The notes under the pieces are model-generated. The model was not told the origin of the DNA. It worked only from the letters and a program-made list of their open reading frames with translations, and made no database searches. The position numbers and the translations under genes were made by a program. Below are positions 55,365 to 64,000 of a DNA stretch of 64,000 bases, piece after piece. Positions within the stretch are counted from its first letter, which is position 1. Every line of letters begins with the position of its first letter. This stretch comes from Buxus sempervirens (taxonomy: Eukaryota > Streptophyta > Magnoliopsida > Buxales > Buxaceae), in assembly GCA_947561395.2 (NCBI GenBank), contig OX387183.1, positions 40,964,901 to 41,028,900 of the forward strand, given 5' to 3'.

Positions 55365-57111
55365 TGAAATTGTAATTCTTAAGGCATTTTTTTTTCTTTG
55401 CTTTGGAATGAATACAAAATTGCCTCCAGTAATGAAGTTCTTTACCTACTTTGATTTCTTCATATGAAACTTATTCCCTTGTATTGAACTTCTTTTTCCA
55501 TTCTCTTCACAATTTTGAAGATATAGCATCTGATGATTTCTTTTTCTTCTTTATTTTTTTTTAATTTCTTTGCCCCATCTTCAAAATCCCTTTTGAGCTT
55601 CAATAATGCCCCTTCATTCCTTTTTTTTTTTTTTGCCTTAATAAATTTGCCCCAGTGTGGGGTTACAATTCTCAGTTTAGGTTACTTGGGAAAATTTATC
55701 AAGCTCAAAGGGTTTAATTAGGGATTTAAAAAATTTTGGGGATATAAGAAAGAAAGGCCTCTTATCATTTTAAGAAAAGTTTGAATTTTCAGACTTGGTA
55801 GAGTTGCACTGCATGACTGGCTCAGGATTTTTCCTTCTTTCCTTTTTTTTCTATTCTTTTTTTTTTAATCAACCTCTATCAAGATAAAAGCCTCTTCAAA
55901 TAGAACCTCTGTTATGAACAAGTTCTTCACCTTTTGATCAATCTTATGAATTTGGATTCTTTCCATCAGATGATATCAAATTCTATTTTCAACGAAAAAG
56001 TCGAATCTTCTTCCATATTTTCAAGTGCAAAGCCCCAAAATTTCTTCAAACAATATTATCAACTTCCCTTTGAACGAATCAGCAAGTGATGCGATCCTTT
56101 TTGTATTCTAATGAAGAAACTTCAAATCTTCTTCTATCTTTTTGTTGAAGACTGTGGGTCATCTTTGGTTCCAAAGGCCATAAAATTGGTCACTTCATAA
56201 TTTTGCAGAATATTCTTCTCATGACACTTAAAAAGATTTGAATTTTCATATAAAATGTCTTTTTCTTCGATTTTGGTCTCAAGATTGAGCCCAATGTCGA
56301 AGTCATATTCAACTTGATGAAATTCAATGGGAGATATAACTCATAAGTAAAACAGGACCTTGTTGAAAACTTCTTTTTTTTTTTTTAAGAAAAATGTAAA
56401 AGGGGAAAATCTTTTTTTTTTCTACGAAAATCTTAAAGGAAAACCTTTTTTTTTGTTGCTTTTGAAAGAGCCTTTATTGAAATCACTTCCTGAGAACAAG
56501 GCTCCTTAGAGTCCTTAGGAAATGTGCATTCTTTTTATGGGGGTTTCTTTTCAGAGAACATGGGAATTCGAGAATTGCCCCTGTTCTCAAAGACAAAAGT
56601 TGATTTTTTTCCATTTTTGCAAAAATGTTCAACTTCTACTGGTTGAGGCAAGAATTCCTTTCTTTGATCAGCCATTGCCTTCATATTTAGGACATCATGC
56701 TCAGCCCTTGGAAGAAGTGACGTTACTTGATCTGGAACTTGGATGACTGCCTAATCAATGTGTGGCAAAATGAATTCAACCTTTGCCTCATTCTTTTCTT
56801 TGAAAACACCCCCATTCTTTCATTGCCATCTTTCTTTCTCAATCGACTCTGCCCCATTTTCTGTACTGGCTTCTTGTAGAATATTCTGCCCTAGAACAAT
56901 CTTTACATCACCTTGCCTTGATCGCTCTTGCAGTGTAGTCATGGTCATCTGCACCATTTCTTCTTCTTTTGGCTCTTTTTTTTCTTCTTCTTCTTCATTC
57001 TTTTTTCCTTCCCCAACCATCATATTTTCTTGTTCTTCTTCCCTTTCAAAATAAACCCAGACAGTTGACCCTATAGGAGCAATAAGTTGAGAAGGGTCAA
57101 ATCTTCTTTCT
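55365..57111 (-). other. Remnant linker and 3' region of element 4, pol deleted
   Basis: 55365-55830 parallels 39455-39640 of element 5 (shared GGGATATAAGAAA), while about 56250-56550 parallels 42960-43200 (shared AATGTCGAAGTCATA-like and CTTCAGGAAA-like strings). The sequence encoding RT, RNase H and integrase is therefore missing between them, and the protease part is missing again before gag. An acidic open frame at 57023-56820 continues gag after a run of A. No intact gene. Confidence 0.65.
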
Positions 57112-58563
57112 CTAGAAAAAAATTGCCCCTATTGCATTTGAGCTGACTACCCCATTGTTGCTGGTGGGAGGAGGAGTGGGTGTGACTGAATTGAATGATA
57201 AAGAGTTATTATCTAGCAAATCCTGAATTACATGCTTTAGGGCCAAGCAACGATTTGTGGTATGCCCTGGAGTGCTCATATGATACTCACAGATTGCAGA
57301 TGGATCATAACCCTTCCCCTTGCTTGCATAAGGATTTGGCAACCTCAAAGTCACATAACCCTTTTGAAGTAAGGTAGGCAAAAGTTCAGATGGTCTCATA
57401 GGCAGTTTTGGAAACTCCCTTCTCTTCCTTACTTCTGTTTCCTCCTTCACAGGCTGTGCAGAAAGGATATTAATTTGGATAGGCAGCAAAGGAACTGGAT
57501 GGGCATTGATTTGAACGGGTCCCTTGGGAAGCTGCACCATATTCACTTCTGGTTCTCTCCTTTCTTCAGATTTTTTCTTTCCATTACCATTTCCCTTGTT
57601 ATGAATGGAGTCTTGTTGACTGACCATGGCGGAATGATCAATTATCTTGCCAGATCTAATCCCATCCTCAATCCGGTTGGCCACTTGTATCAGGGCAGCA
57701 AAATTGGTGGTGATTTGACCCACCAGGTGATTGTAGAAGGGCTGGCCCAGTGTGCTTACAAAAGTTGAGATCATTTCGGGTTCTAACATAGGCGGCCGGA
57801 CCTGGGAGGCGGCCTCTCTCCACCTCTTAGTATATTGCCACACAGTTTCCTCCTTTCCTTTACTCATCCTCATCATGTCGTACCGGTCTGGCACGATCTC
57901 TGAGTTAAATTTGTATTGGTCCAAGAAGGCGTCTGCCAGGTCCTTCCATCCTCTAATCTTACCATGATCGACTGTGGCAATCCACCTCAGAGCCGATCCT
58001 GTCAAACTCCTCTGGAAGAGTTCGATCAGTATGCCATCATCCCGGCCAAACTGGCACAAAGCCCCGCAGTATAGTTTCAAGTGGCTTATTGGGCAGCCCG
58101 TGCCATCATATTTGTCAAAATCCGGGCATTTGAATTTTGCCGGTAGGCATACATCCGGGTATATGCATAAGTCATCAAAGATAGTGCCTCCATAACTGTT
58201 TCCCCCCTTCACCTCCTTGAGTTCTTCTTGGATCCTCTCTATCTTGTGTAGCAGTTTCCTTTCCATTTCCTCCCTGGCTCTTTCCTTTTCCGTCTTATTC
58301 TCAAATTCCACGGTATTTTCCCTAATCATAATAGGTTCAGGGCCTGGTTCAGAAATAGGTTCAGGTATGGGTTGAGCTGGAGGTGGAACGTAGATTTGAG
58401 GTGGCGGTGCTTGATGGGAAGTAGAGGCTTGGTTTTGGGCTTGGGCTTGTTGGGCCTGAGCCGCCAGTAAGTCTCCTAGCATTTTGGCCAGCTCGGCCAC
58501 TTGCTCTTGCAGTTGAGCAAAATCCTGAACGGGGACGGTGGCTTGATTCTCTTCAGGATTCAT
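57112..58563 (-). CDS. gag: Gag protein of element 4, 483 codons open
   Basis: Starts at the MNP methionine 51 bp after an acceptor-like CTCCAG. Residues 1-60 are Q/A-rich with heptad character; 80-130 form a charged coiled coil (ENKTEKERAREEMERKLLHK); about 140-330 are the retrotransposon-gag domain (KYDGTGCPISHLK, LFQRSLTGSALRW, DAFLDQYKFNSE, KRWREAASQVRPP); the tail has CEYHMSTPGH...C, a CX2HX5HX4C knuckle, then VIQDLLDNNSLSF. It is the only uninterrupted gag in the window, although its element hosts element 5 and lacks pol. It ends at a TAG behind a run of A; relatives continue, so it is slightly shortened by a frameshift. It could supply particles for non-autonomous copies; expression is unknown. 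Confidence 0.8.
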   Translation of the reverse strand: MNPEENQATVPVQDFAQLQEQVAELAKMLGDLLAAQAQQAQAQNQASTSHQAPPPQIYVPPPAQPIPEPISEPGPEPIMIRENTVEFENKTEKERAREEMERKLLHKIERIQEELKEVKGGNSYGGTIFDDLCIYPDVCLPAKFKCPDFDKYDGTGCPISHLKLYCGALCQFGRDDGILIELFQRSLTGSALRWIATVDHGKIRGWKDLADAFLDQYKFNSEIVPDRYDMMRMSKGKEETVWQYTKRWREAASQVRPPMLEPEMISTFVSTLGQPFYNHLVGQITTNFAALIQVANRIEDGIRSGKIIDHSAMVSQQDSIHNKGNGNGKKKSEERREPEVNMVQLPKGPVQINAHPVPLLPIQINILSAQPVKEETEVRKRREFPKLPMRPSELLPTLLQKGYVTLRLPNPYASKGKGYDPSAICEYHMSTPGHTTNRCLALKHVIQDLLDNNSLSFNSVTPTPPPTSNNGVVSSNAIGAIFF

Positions 58564-58614
58564 GGTGCGGGCTTATGATTTGGTTATGGGAGCAATGGTT
58601 GCAAGTATGTGTAC

Positions 58615-58640
58615 CTGGAGAAGGAATTAAAGAAACATGT
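58615..58640 (-). promoter_or_regulatory. Splice acceptor upstream of gag, element 4
   Basis: TTCCTTCTCCAG on the minus strand, 51 bases before the gag ATG, in the same position as in elements 1 and 5. Confidence 0.5.
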
Positions 58641-58880
58641 CAGCTCCAAATTAATCCTAGTCACACACCTATAAATGTAGATAAGTGAGTTAGGTGAACA
58701 CGAGTTTTGATTTTTTTTTGTTTTTTTTTGTTTTTTTTTTTCTTGAGCTAAAAGAATTGTTGGAATATTTTAGGGCTTCCAATATGTCCCACAAGGTATG
58801 AAAATGATTGATATGAAAAAGATCAACCAAAGAGTTGTTGGAATATTTTAGGGCTTCCAAAGGTTCCAAAGAATGAGAAA

Positions 58881-59800
58881 TGTCTAAAATTCAAAGGCTT
58901 TTAGACGGCCCAAAGGATACGTGTCTATAATTCAGAGGCCTATAGACGTCCCAAAAAAGTTGTGTCTAAAATTCAGAGGCTTTTAGATAGCCCAAAGAAA
59001 TGATTTGTCTAAAATTTAGAGGCTTTTAGATGGCCCAAAGGATATATGTCTATAATTCAGAGGCTTATAGACGGCTCAAAGAAATGATTTGTCTAAAATT
59101 CAGAGGCTTTTAGATAGCCCAAAAAGGTTGTGTCTAAAATTCAGAGGCTTTTAGACGACCCAAGAGAATTGATGTTTGAAATTCAGAGGCTTTAAAATGG
59201 CCCAAAAAGATTGTGTCTAAAATTCAGAGGCTTTTAGACGGCCCAAAGGATACGTGTCTATAATTCAGAGGCTTATAGACGGCCCAAAGAGATTGATGTT
59301 TGAAATTCAGAGGCTTTTAGACGCCCTAAGGGAATTGATGTTTGAAATTCAGAGGCTTTCGAATGGCCCAAAAAGATTGTGTCTAAAATTCAGAGGCTTT
59401 TAGAGTGCCCAAAGAGATGGATGTGTTTAAAATTCAGAGGCTTTTAGATGGTCCAAGGGAATTGATGTTTGAAATTCAGAGGCTTTCAAATGGCCCAAAA
59501 AGATCATGTCCAAAATTCAGAGGCTTTTAGAAGGCCCAAGGGATATGTGTCTATAATTCAGAGGCTTATAAATGACCCAAAATAGGTTGATGTTTGAAGT
59601 TCAGAGGCTTTCAAATGGCCCAAAAAGGTTGTGTCTAAAATTCAGAGGCTTTTAGACGGCCCAAAGGATATGTGTCTATAATTCAGAGGCTTATAGACGG
59701 CCCAAAATAGGTTGATGTTTGAAATTCAGAGGCTTTCAAATGGCTCAAAAAGGTTGTGTCTAGAATTCAAAGGCTTTTAGACAGCCCAAAGGATATGAGT
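58881..59800 (-). repeat. Hairpin minisatellite I of element 4 with alternating stems
   Basis: About 25 units of roughly 35 bp share the centre TTCAGAGGC. Arms change in matched pairs: TCTAAAA/TTTTAGA, TCTATAA/TTATAGA and TTTGAAA/TTTCAAA, in repeated order with GGCCCAAA between. The unit is the counterpart of the element 5 unit, where the centre is TTCAAAGGC. Confidence 0.92.
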
Positions 59801-60825
59801 TGATTGGTACGAAAAGGACCAACCAAAGGTTTTTTGGAATATTCCAGGGCTTCCAAGTGTCCCACAAATGTTTTGATTTGATTGGAAAAAATAACCAACC
59901 AAAGGTTTTTTGGAATATTCTAGGGCTTCCAAGTGTCCCACAAATTTTTTTATTTGATTGGTTCTCGTGACAAAGCAAAGGTTTTTTGGAATATTCTAGG
60001 GCTTCCAAATGTCCCACAAATTTTTTTATTTGATTGGTTCTCGTGACCAAGCAAAGGTTTTTGGAATATTCTGGGGCTTCCAAATGTCCCATAAATTTTT
60101 GATTTTGATTGGTTCTCGTGACCAAACAAAGGTTTTTTGGAATATTCTAGGGCTTCCAAGTGTCCCCTAAATTTTTGATTTTGATTGGAAAAAATAACCA
60201 ACCAAAGGTTTCTTGGAATATTCTGGGGCTTCCAAGTGTCCCACAAATGTTTTGATTTGATTGGAAAAAATATCCAACCAAAGGTTTCTTGGAATATTCT
60301 AGGGCTTCCAAGTGTCCCACAAATGTTTTGATTTGATTGGAAAAAATAACCAAACAAAGGTTTCTTGGAATATTCTAGGGCTTCTAAGTGTCCCACAAAT
60401 TTTTTTATTTGATTAGTTCTCGTGACCAACCAAAGGTTTTTTGGAATATTCTAGGGCTTCCAAATGTCCCACAAATTTTTTATTTGATTGGTTCTCGTGA
60501 CCAAGCAAAGGTTTTTGGAATATTCTGGGGCTTCCAAATGTCCCATAAAATTTTGATTTTGATTGGTTCTCGTGACCAAACAAAGGTTTCTTGGAATATT
60601 CTAGGGCTTCCAAGTGTCCCATGAATTTTTTTATTTTATTGGTTCTCGTGACCAAGCAAAGGTTTTTTGGAATATTCTAGGGCTTCCAAGTGTCCCACAA
60701 ATGTTTTGATTTGATTGGAAAAAATAACCAACCAAAGGTTTCTTGGAATATTCTGGGGCTTCCAATTGTCCCACAAATGTTTTGATTTGATTGGAAAAAA
60801 TATCCAACCAAAGTTTTTTTTTCTT
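59801..60825 (-). repeat. Minisatellite II of element 4
   Basis: About 12-13 units of 75-85 bp built on TTGGAA-TATTCTAGGGC-TTCCAA followed by GTGTCCCACAAAT and either GATTGGAAAAAATAACC or GATTGGTTCTCGTGACC. TTGGAA and TTCCAA form an inverted repeat around an 11-base centre. Single units of this type remain in elements 1 and 5. Confidence 0.92.
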
Positions 60826-61088
60826 TCTGAATTTTCTCAGTTTTCAAGTTCAAGAGCTTGATTGAAATATGTTTGAATTGAATTGGTATCAAAAAATATG
60901 ACACCTTGGTTTCCTCTTTGAGTTTCAAAAATAGGTTAATCTTGAAAGAATATATATTGTTTTTTTGTTTTTGTTTTTTTTTGAAACATTTTATATTCTC
61001 TTTGGGGTGCCTAAGGATTATCCACAGTGTTTTAGGCATTTTATTCTAAAAATTTGGGCTGAAAAACCAATTTGCACATTTTCAACAT

Positions 61089-61230
61089 GTATCCGACATG
61101 AAATGTCGGCTAAGGCTATGTCTTATTGTATCCGATATAAATGACCAGATACATGCATAGGCCTTTGTAACCGATAAATTGTGTCAGATACGAATAAAAC
61201 TCTGTTTAACCAACCTGAGTTGTCGGTTAA
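61089..61230. repeat. 39-bp-period palindrome array in the leader of element 4
   Basis: Units start at 61089, 61128, 61167 and 61206, exactly 39 bp apart, each 9-N7-9 with 14-bp spacers. Arms: GTATCCGAC/GTCGGCTAA, GTATCCGAT/ACCAGATAC, GTAACCGAT/GTCAGATAC and TTAACCAAC/GTCGGTTAA. Confidence 0.93.
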
Positions 61231-63111
61231 TGCCGAAATGACCTTTTTTGACTCATTTTTTCACCAGATTATGTTATTTTCATTCCCACTTGATGTTCAC
61301 CTTGACTTGGCCTTTAAATCTTGTCCCAAATTGGGCTTTGACATCATTCTTTGCTAAAATTCACAAATTCATGAGGATACTTGTACCCTCCAAAGTTACA
61401 CACCAATTGTTGGACTTTGTACACTTGGTTGCCTCTTGCTTGGACTTTGGGTAGGATGACCTTTATTGAGTTGGAAACTCATCCTATGGGTTACACCAAC
61501 TTTAGGCTACAAACATTTTTGGGAAAAATTTCATCCCAAGCATATGGACACCAGGGTTTTTAATTTACATGAAAATAAAAGAATACATGGCTTTACCTTG
61601 CCACCTTGTGTTACCTTCAATATGGTATTCATATCATACCTTGGCCTGTGAACATGCAAACGGCCTTCCCACATTTACACCCAATTCCCCAAATGCAATT
61701 GTGTACTTTGAGCTGGAAACATGTTTCTCCACCTTCAAGCGTATGGTTTTTGGGTTTTGGCTTAATTGGTAACTTAGAACTCAAGTCTAGTGATGCCCAG
61801 AATCGAATCACAGATCCCATTGTCATCACATCATTGACTCAAATTCTAAGGTGAATGTTTTCACTTTCGCTTTCCGAAGTAATCGACCTGGGTGCGCCAA
61901 GCTACCCACATTCATGGTTCAACTTCCTATAGGTAATGGGTAGGCTGTGCAAATAGTTTAAAGTGCTCAAGTGCATTTAAAATTCACGGTGCATTCATAA
62001 CGTCCCAACCCCTTGCCACTCTTTTTTGTAGCCATGCATACAATTTCAAGCCAAGGCATATACAATCATAATATTGGAAGCAAAATACAAGCCAACAAGA
62101 TAGTAAACACCCAAACATGTTCATAACCATCATATACCCAAAAGTGACACCCAAAACATGTTATTGTACAAACAACCATTAAAACATGGAAAGCATGCTT
62201 GAAACCCCCAAAGACATTACCTAAATTTCCAGATTTTCATGCTTTTTCTCATGCTCAAAGTGCATTATTTCTGCCCAAATTGAAGCCTAAAAAAAAATAC
62301 AGCAACTAGGTATTTTGTACAAGAAGTATTTATCCGGGGAAACATGCTTGAAACCCCTCCAAAACTCTACCAAATTCTGGGTTTTATAGTCTCATCTTCA
62401 TGCTCAAAGTGCATTGTTTATACTCCAAATTGATGCCTAAAAATTCAGCAACTAACAATATGGTCCAAGAAGTGTTTTGATTAGGTAAAACATGCTTGAC
62501 AATTCCCCAAAACTACACTAAATTTCCAGGTTTTGTATTATTTATTTTTATGCTCAAGTGACATTGTTTTATGCCCAAATCCAAGCCTAAAAATACAGCA
62601 CCTAAATGTATTGCACAAGAGGTGTTTTGTTTGAGGAAAACATGCTTGAAAACCCCAAAAAATGGCTACTGAATTTACAGATTTTTTGCTCATTGTTTTC
62701 ATGCTCAAATCATGTCATCTTATACCCTAAATCAAAGGCATGCCATAAAAAAAAACATTTAAGCTCACGCAAGCATTGTTCATGGGAATCATGCTTGAAT
62801 ACCCCAAAATTTACACCAAATTTCCAGATTTCAGAAAAAAAAAGTTTTTGTTCAACTCATGTCATAACAACTTAAATTAGAGTATGTTATTACAAAACAC
62901 ATCAAAATCATGTTTCTAGATAGGCTTCATCTAGACACATTTCTAGTCAACATCAAGCAACACATACATGTTTTTATCTATGTAAATTTCAAAGCATCCC
63001 AATCAGATTTAAAATACAACAATATGCACAAATAAAATAGTCAAAATAGCAAGCATTCAAAAATAAATAAAAAGCATGAACAAAATACACCAAATGGCTT
63101 AAATCCACAAA
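61231..63111 (-). other. Non-coding 5' leader of element 4
   Basis: 1.9 kb. The part 61380-62060 parallels the leaders of elements 1 and 5. Between 62200 and 62830 about five loose copies of a 120-bp phrase (AAACATGCTTGAAA-CCCC...TTTCCAG) occur. No gene is seen. Confidence 0.6.
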
Positions 63112-63129
63112 TCCCCAGCAGAGTCGCCA
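63112..63129 (-). other. Primer-binding site of element 4
   Basis: TGGCGACTCTGCTGGGGA on the minus strand, two bases after the LTR end. It is taken as the reference form for the other elements. Confidence 0.88.
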
Positions 63130-63131
63130 GT

Positions 63132-64000
63132 TGTGAGACATGGGAAAATCACCGGGATGATTTCCCCTCTGTCAACACATGGGCTCAACGTAAAATGTGG
63201 GAGAGTCGCCACCATTTAGATTTTTGAGGTGTGAATGGACACCAAAAGATTCAAAAATAATCAAAAAGAGCTAAAAGGCCAATTCTAGAGTAAAAATAAT
63301 TCTTTTTGAAAATCAAATCCAGAGATGGGTAAGGAGATTAGATTATGAACGGGGGAAGTTGTTAGGCACCCCCATTCACCCACACAAGGTGGTTGCCAAG
63401 TGTTGTTCATGCTAAAAAAATAAGAAAGCTTGCTTAAAATCATTAAAAACCTTGAAAAAGGACAAATGTATGATATCATCATATGAAAATCCAAATGAAT
63501 TCCAGATCCTCTTTTATGTCAATATCACTTCTGGAATATCACCAAAAGATGGAAATCAAAGCAAAAGTTGCTCAAAACCAAGTTGAGTTAAATCCGGAAA
63601 ATTCGGTAAAAGCAAGAACCATTTGTCTTAAAATAATTCAAATCCAATTTAAATTGAATCAAACCAAATTCATTTGAAAGATTATGATAGATAGAAGACT
63701 CATGAAAATTTTCAATCTATTCCGATTAAAATCCTATGAGTTATTCTCATTTGAAATCTGTTGTTGGAGATAATTAAAAGTGATAAGTGGGCAACTTTGG
63801 AAAATCATTTAGAAGAATCGGCTCCATATGAATTCATGAAATTTGGTGTGAATGAAGTCTGTATGACCATATTTCAGATGAAACTAGCCTCATACAAAAA
63901 TTTATTCGGATGTGCCTTGGGTGGTCTCCCGAACAGGCCCCGAAGATCACAGATTTACCCAGAAAAGTGCTGTTGAGCAGTTCTGAGTAAATCTGTTACC
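63132..64000 (-). repeat. 5' LTR of element 4 (partial)
   Basis: Starts TGTGAGACATGG and matches 25091-25960 with a few percent differences by eye until the window ends. Its promoter and palindrome array would lie beyond the window. Confidence 0.9.

Larger units (their letters stand above)
25091..64000 (-). mobile_element. Element 4: pol-less Tat-like retrotransposon hosting element 5
   Basis: The 3' LTR is at 25091-27622 and the 5' LTR begins at 63132 and leaves the window. Between them, with element 5 (29911-55358) removed, lie about 10 kb: leader, two minisatellites, a 483-codon gag, linker remnants and a T-rich 3' part. Protease, reverse transcriptase, RNase H, integrase and the antisense genes found in element 5 are all missing, while the sequences bordering those gaps remain alignable to element 5. 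It is therefore a non-autonomous derivative carrying gag. It must predate the insertion of element 5. Confidence 0.8.

Noticed and set aside
57195..58195. Plus-strand frames opposite the gag of element 4
   Set aside because: They mirror conserved gag codons on the other strand and have no recognisable product; the same shadows occur in the other elements.

Overview
The window is repeat-rich nuclear DNA from a flowering plant. I see no host gene, no rRNA or tRNA gene and no CRISPR. Nearly all of it can be assigned to LTR retrotransposons of the Ty3/gypsy order, stacked inside one another. The pol proteins (YVDD reverse transcriptase, a degenerate RNase H followed by a second archaeal-type RNase H, a G-patch behind the protease) and the primer-binding site TGGCGACTCTGCTGGGGA point to the Tat/Ogre lineage. 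The species cannot be read from the sequence.

Layout. Element 1 (1-6368, minus) is the 5' part of a Tat-like element: LTR, primer-binding site, leader, hairpin minisatellite and broken gag, running off the left edge. It abuts element 2 (6369-11543, minus), another Tat-like gag with its own minisatellite, also broken. Element 3 (plus) is a long LTR from 11544 to about 21487 plus a primer-binding site. It is split by a solo LTR (solo-1, 14499-21117), which is itself split by solo-2 (16722-20177). Its short leader holds solo-3 (21655-24627), and beyond that lies a diverged, inverted copy of the same LTR/PBS junction (24715-25090). Element 4 (minus, 25091 to beyond 64000) is a Tat-like element with a 483-codon gag ORF but no pol. 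Element 5 (minus, 29911-55358) is nested inside it, with LTRs, gag, pol and two spliced antisense genes. A 4-kb solo LTR (solo-4, 47415-51448, perfect CAAAA duplication) sits in the leader minisatellite of element 5.

How the parts work together. Sense transcription of elements 1, 4 and 5 should start at a TATAAATA box in the LTR. A strong splice donor follows about 100 bp later, and a pyrimidine-rich acceptor lies just before gag. The implied 5' intron contains the primer-binding site, the palindrome array and the hairpin minisatellite, so these would stay only on unspliced genomic RNA. Between pol and the 3' LTR, element 5 carries two multi-exon genes on the opposite strand: a plant-mobile-domain protein with a basic RG-rich tail, and a DUF7745-like protein with a coiled coil.

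The most unusual signal is non-coding. Each Tat-like family has its own array of interrupted palindromes with fixed geometry: 7-N7-7 on a 28-bp period in elements 1 and 5, and 9-N7-9 on a 39-bp period in elements 3 and 4. The half-site sequence differs by family. In element 5 the arrays lie upstream of the LTR TATA box, in the 5' leader, and in front of each antisense gene. Separately, the leader minisatellites and four hairpins next to the 3' LTR have constant loops with stems that change in a compensated way. I know of no description of this combination; any function offered below is inference.
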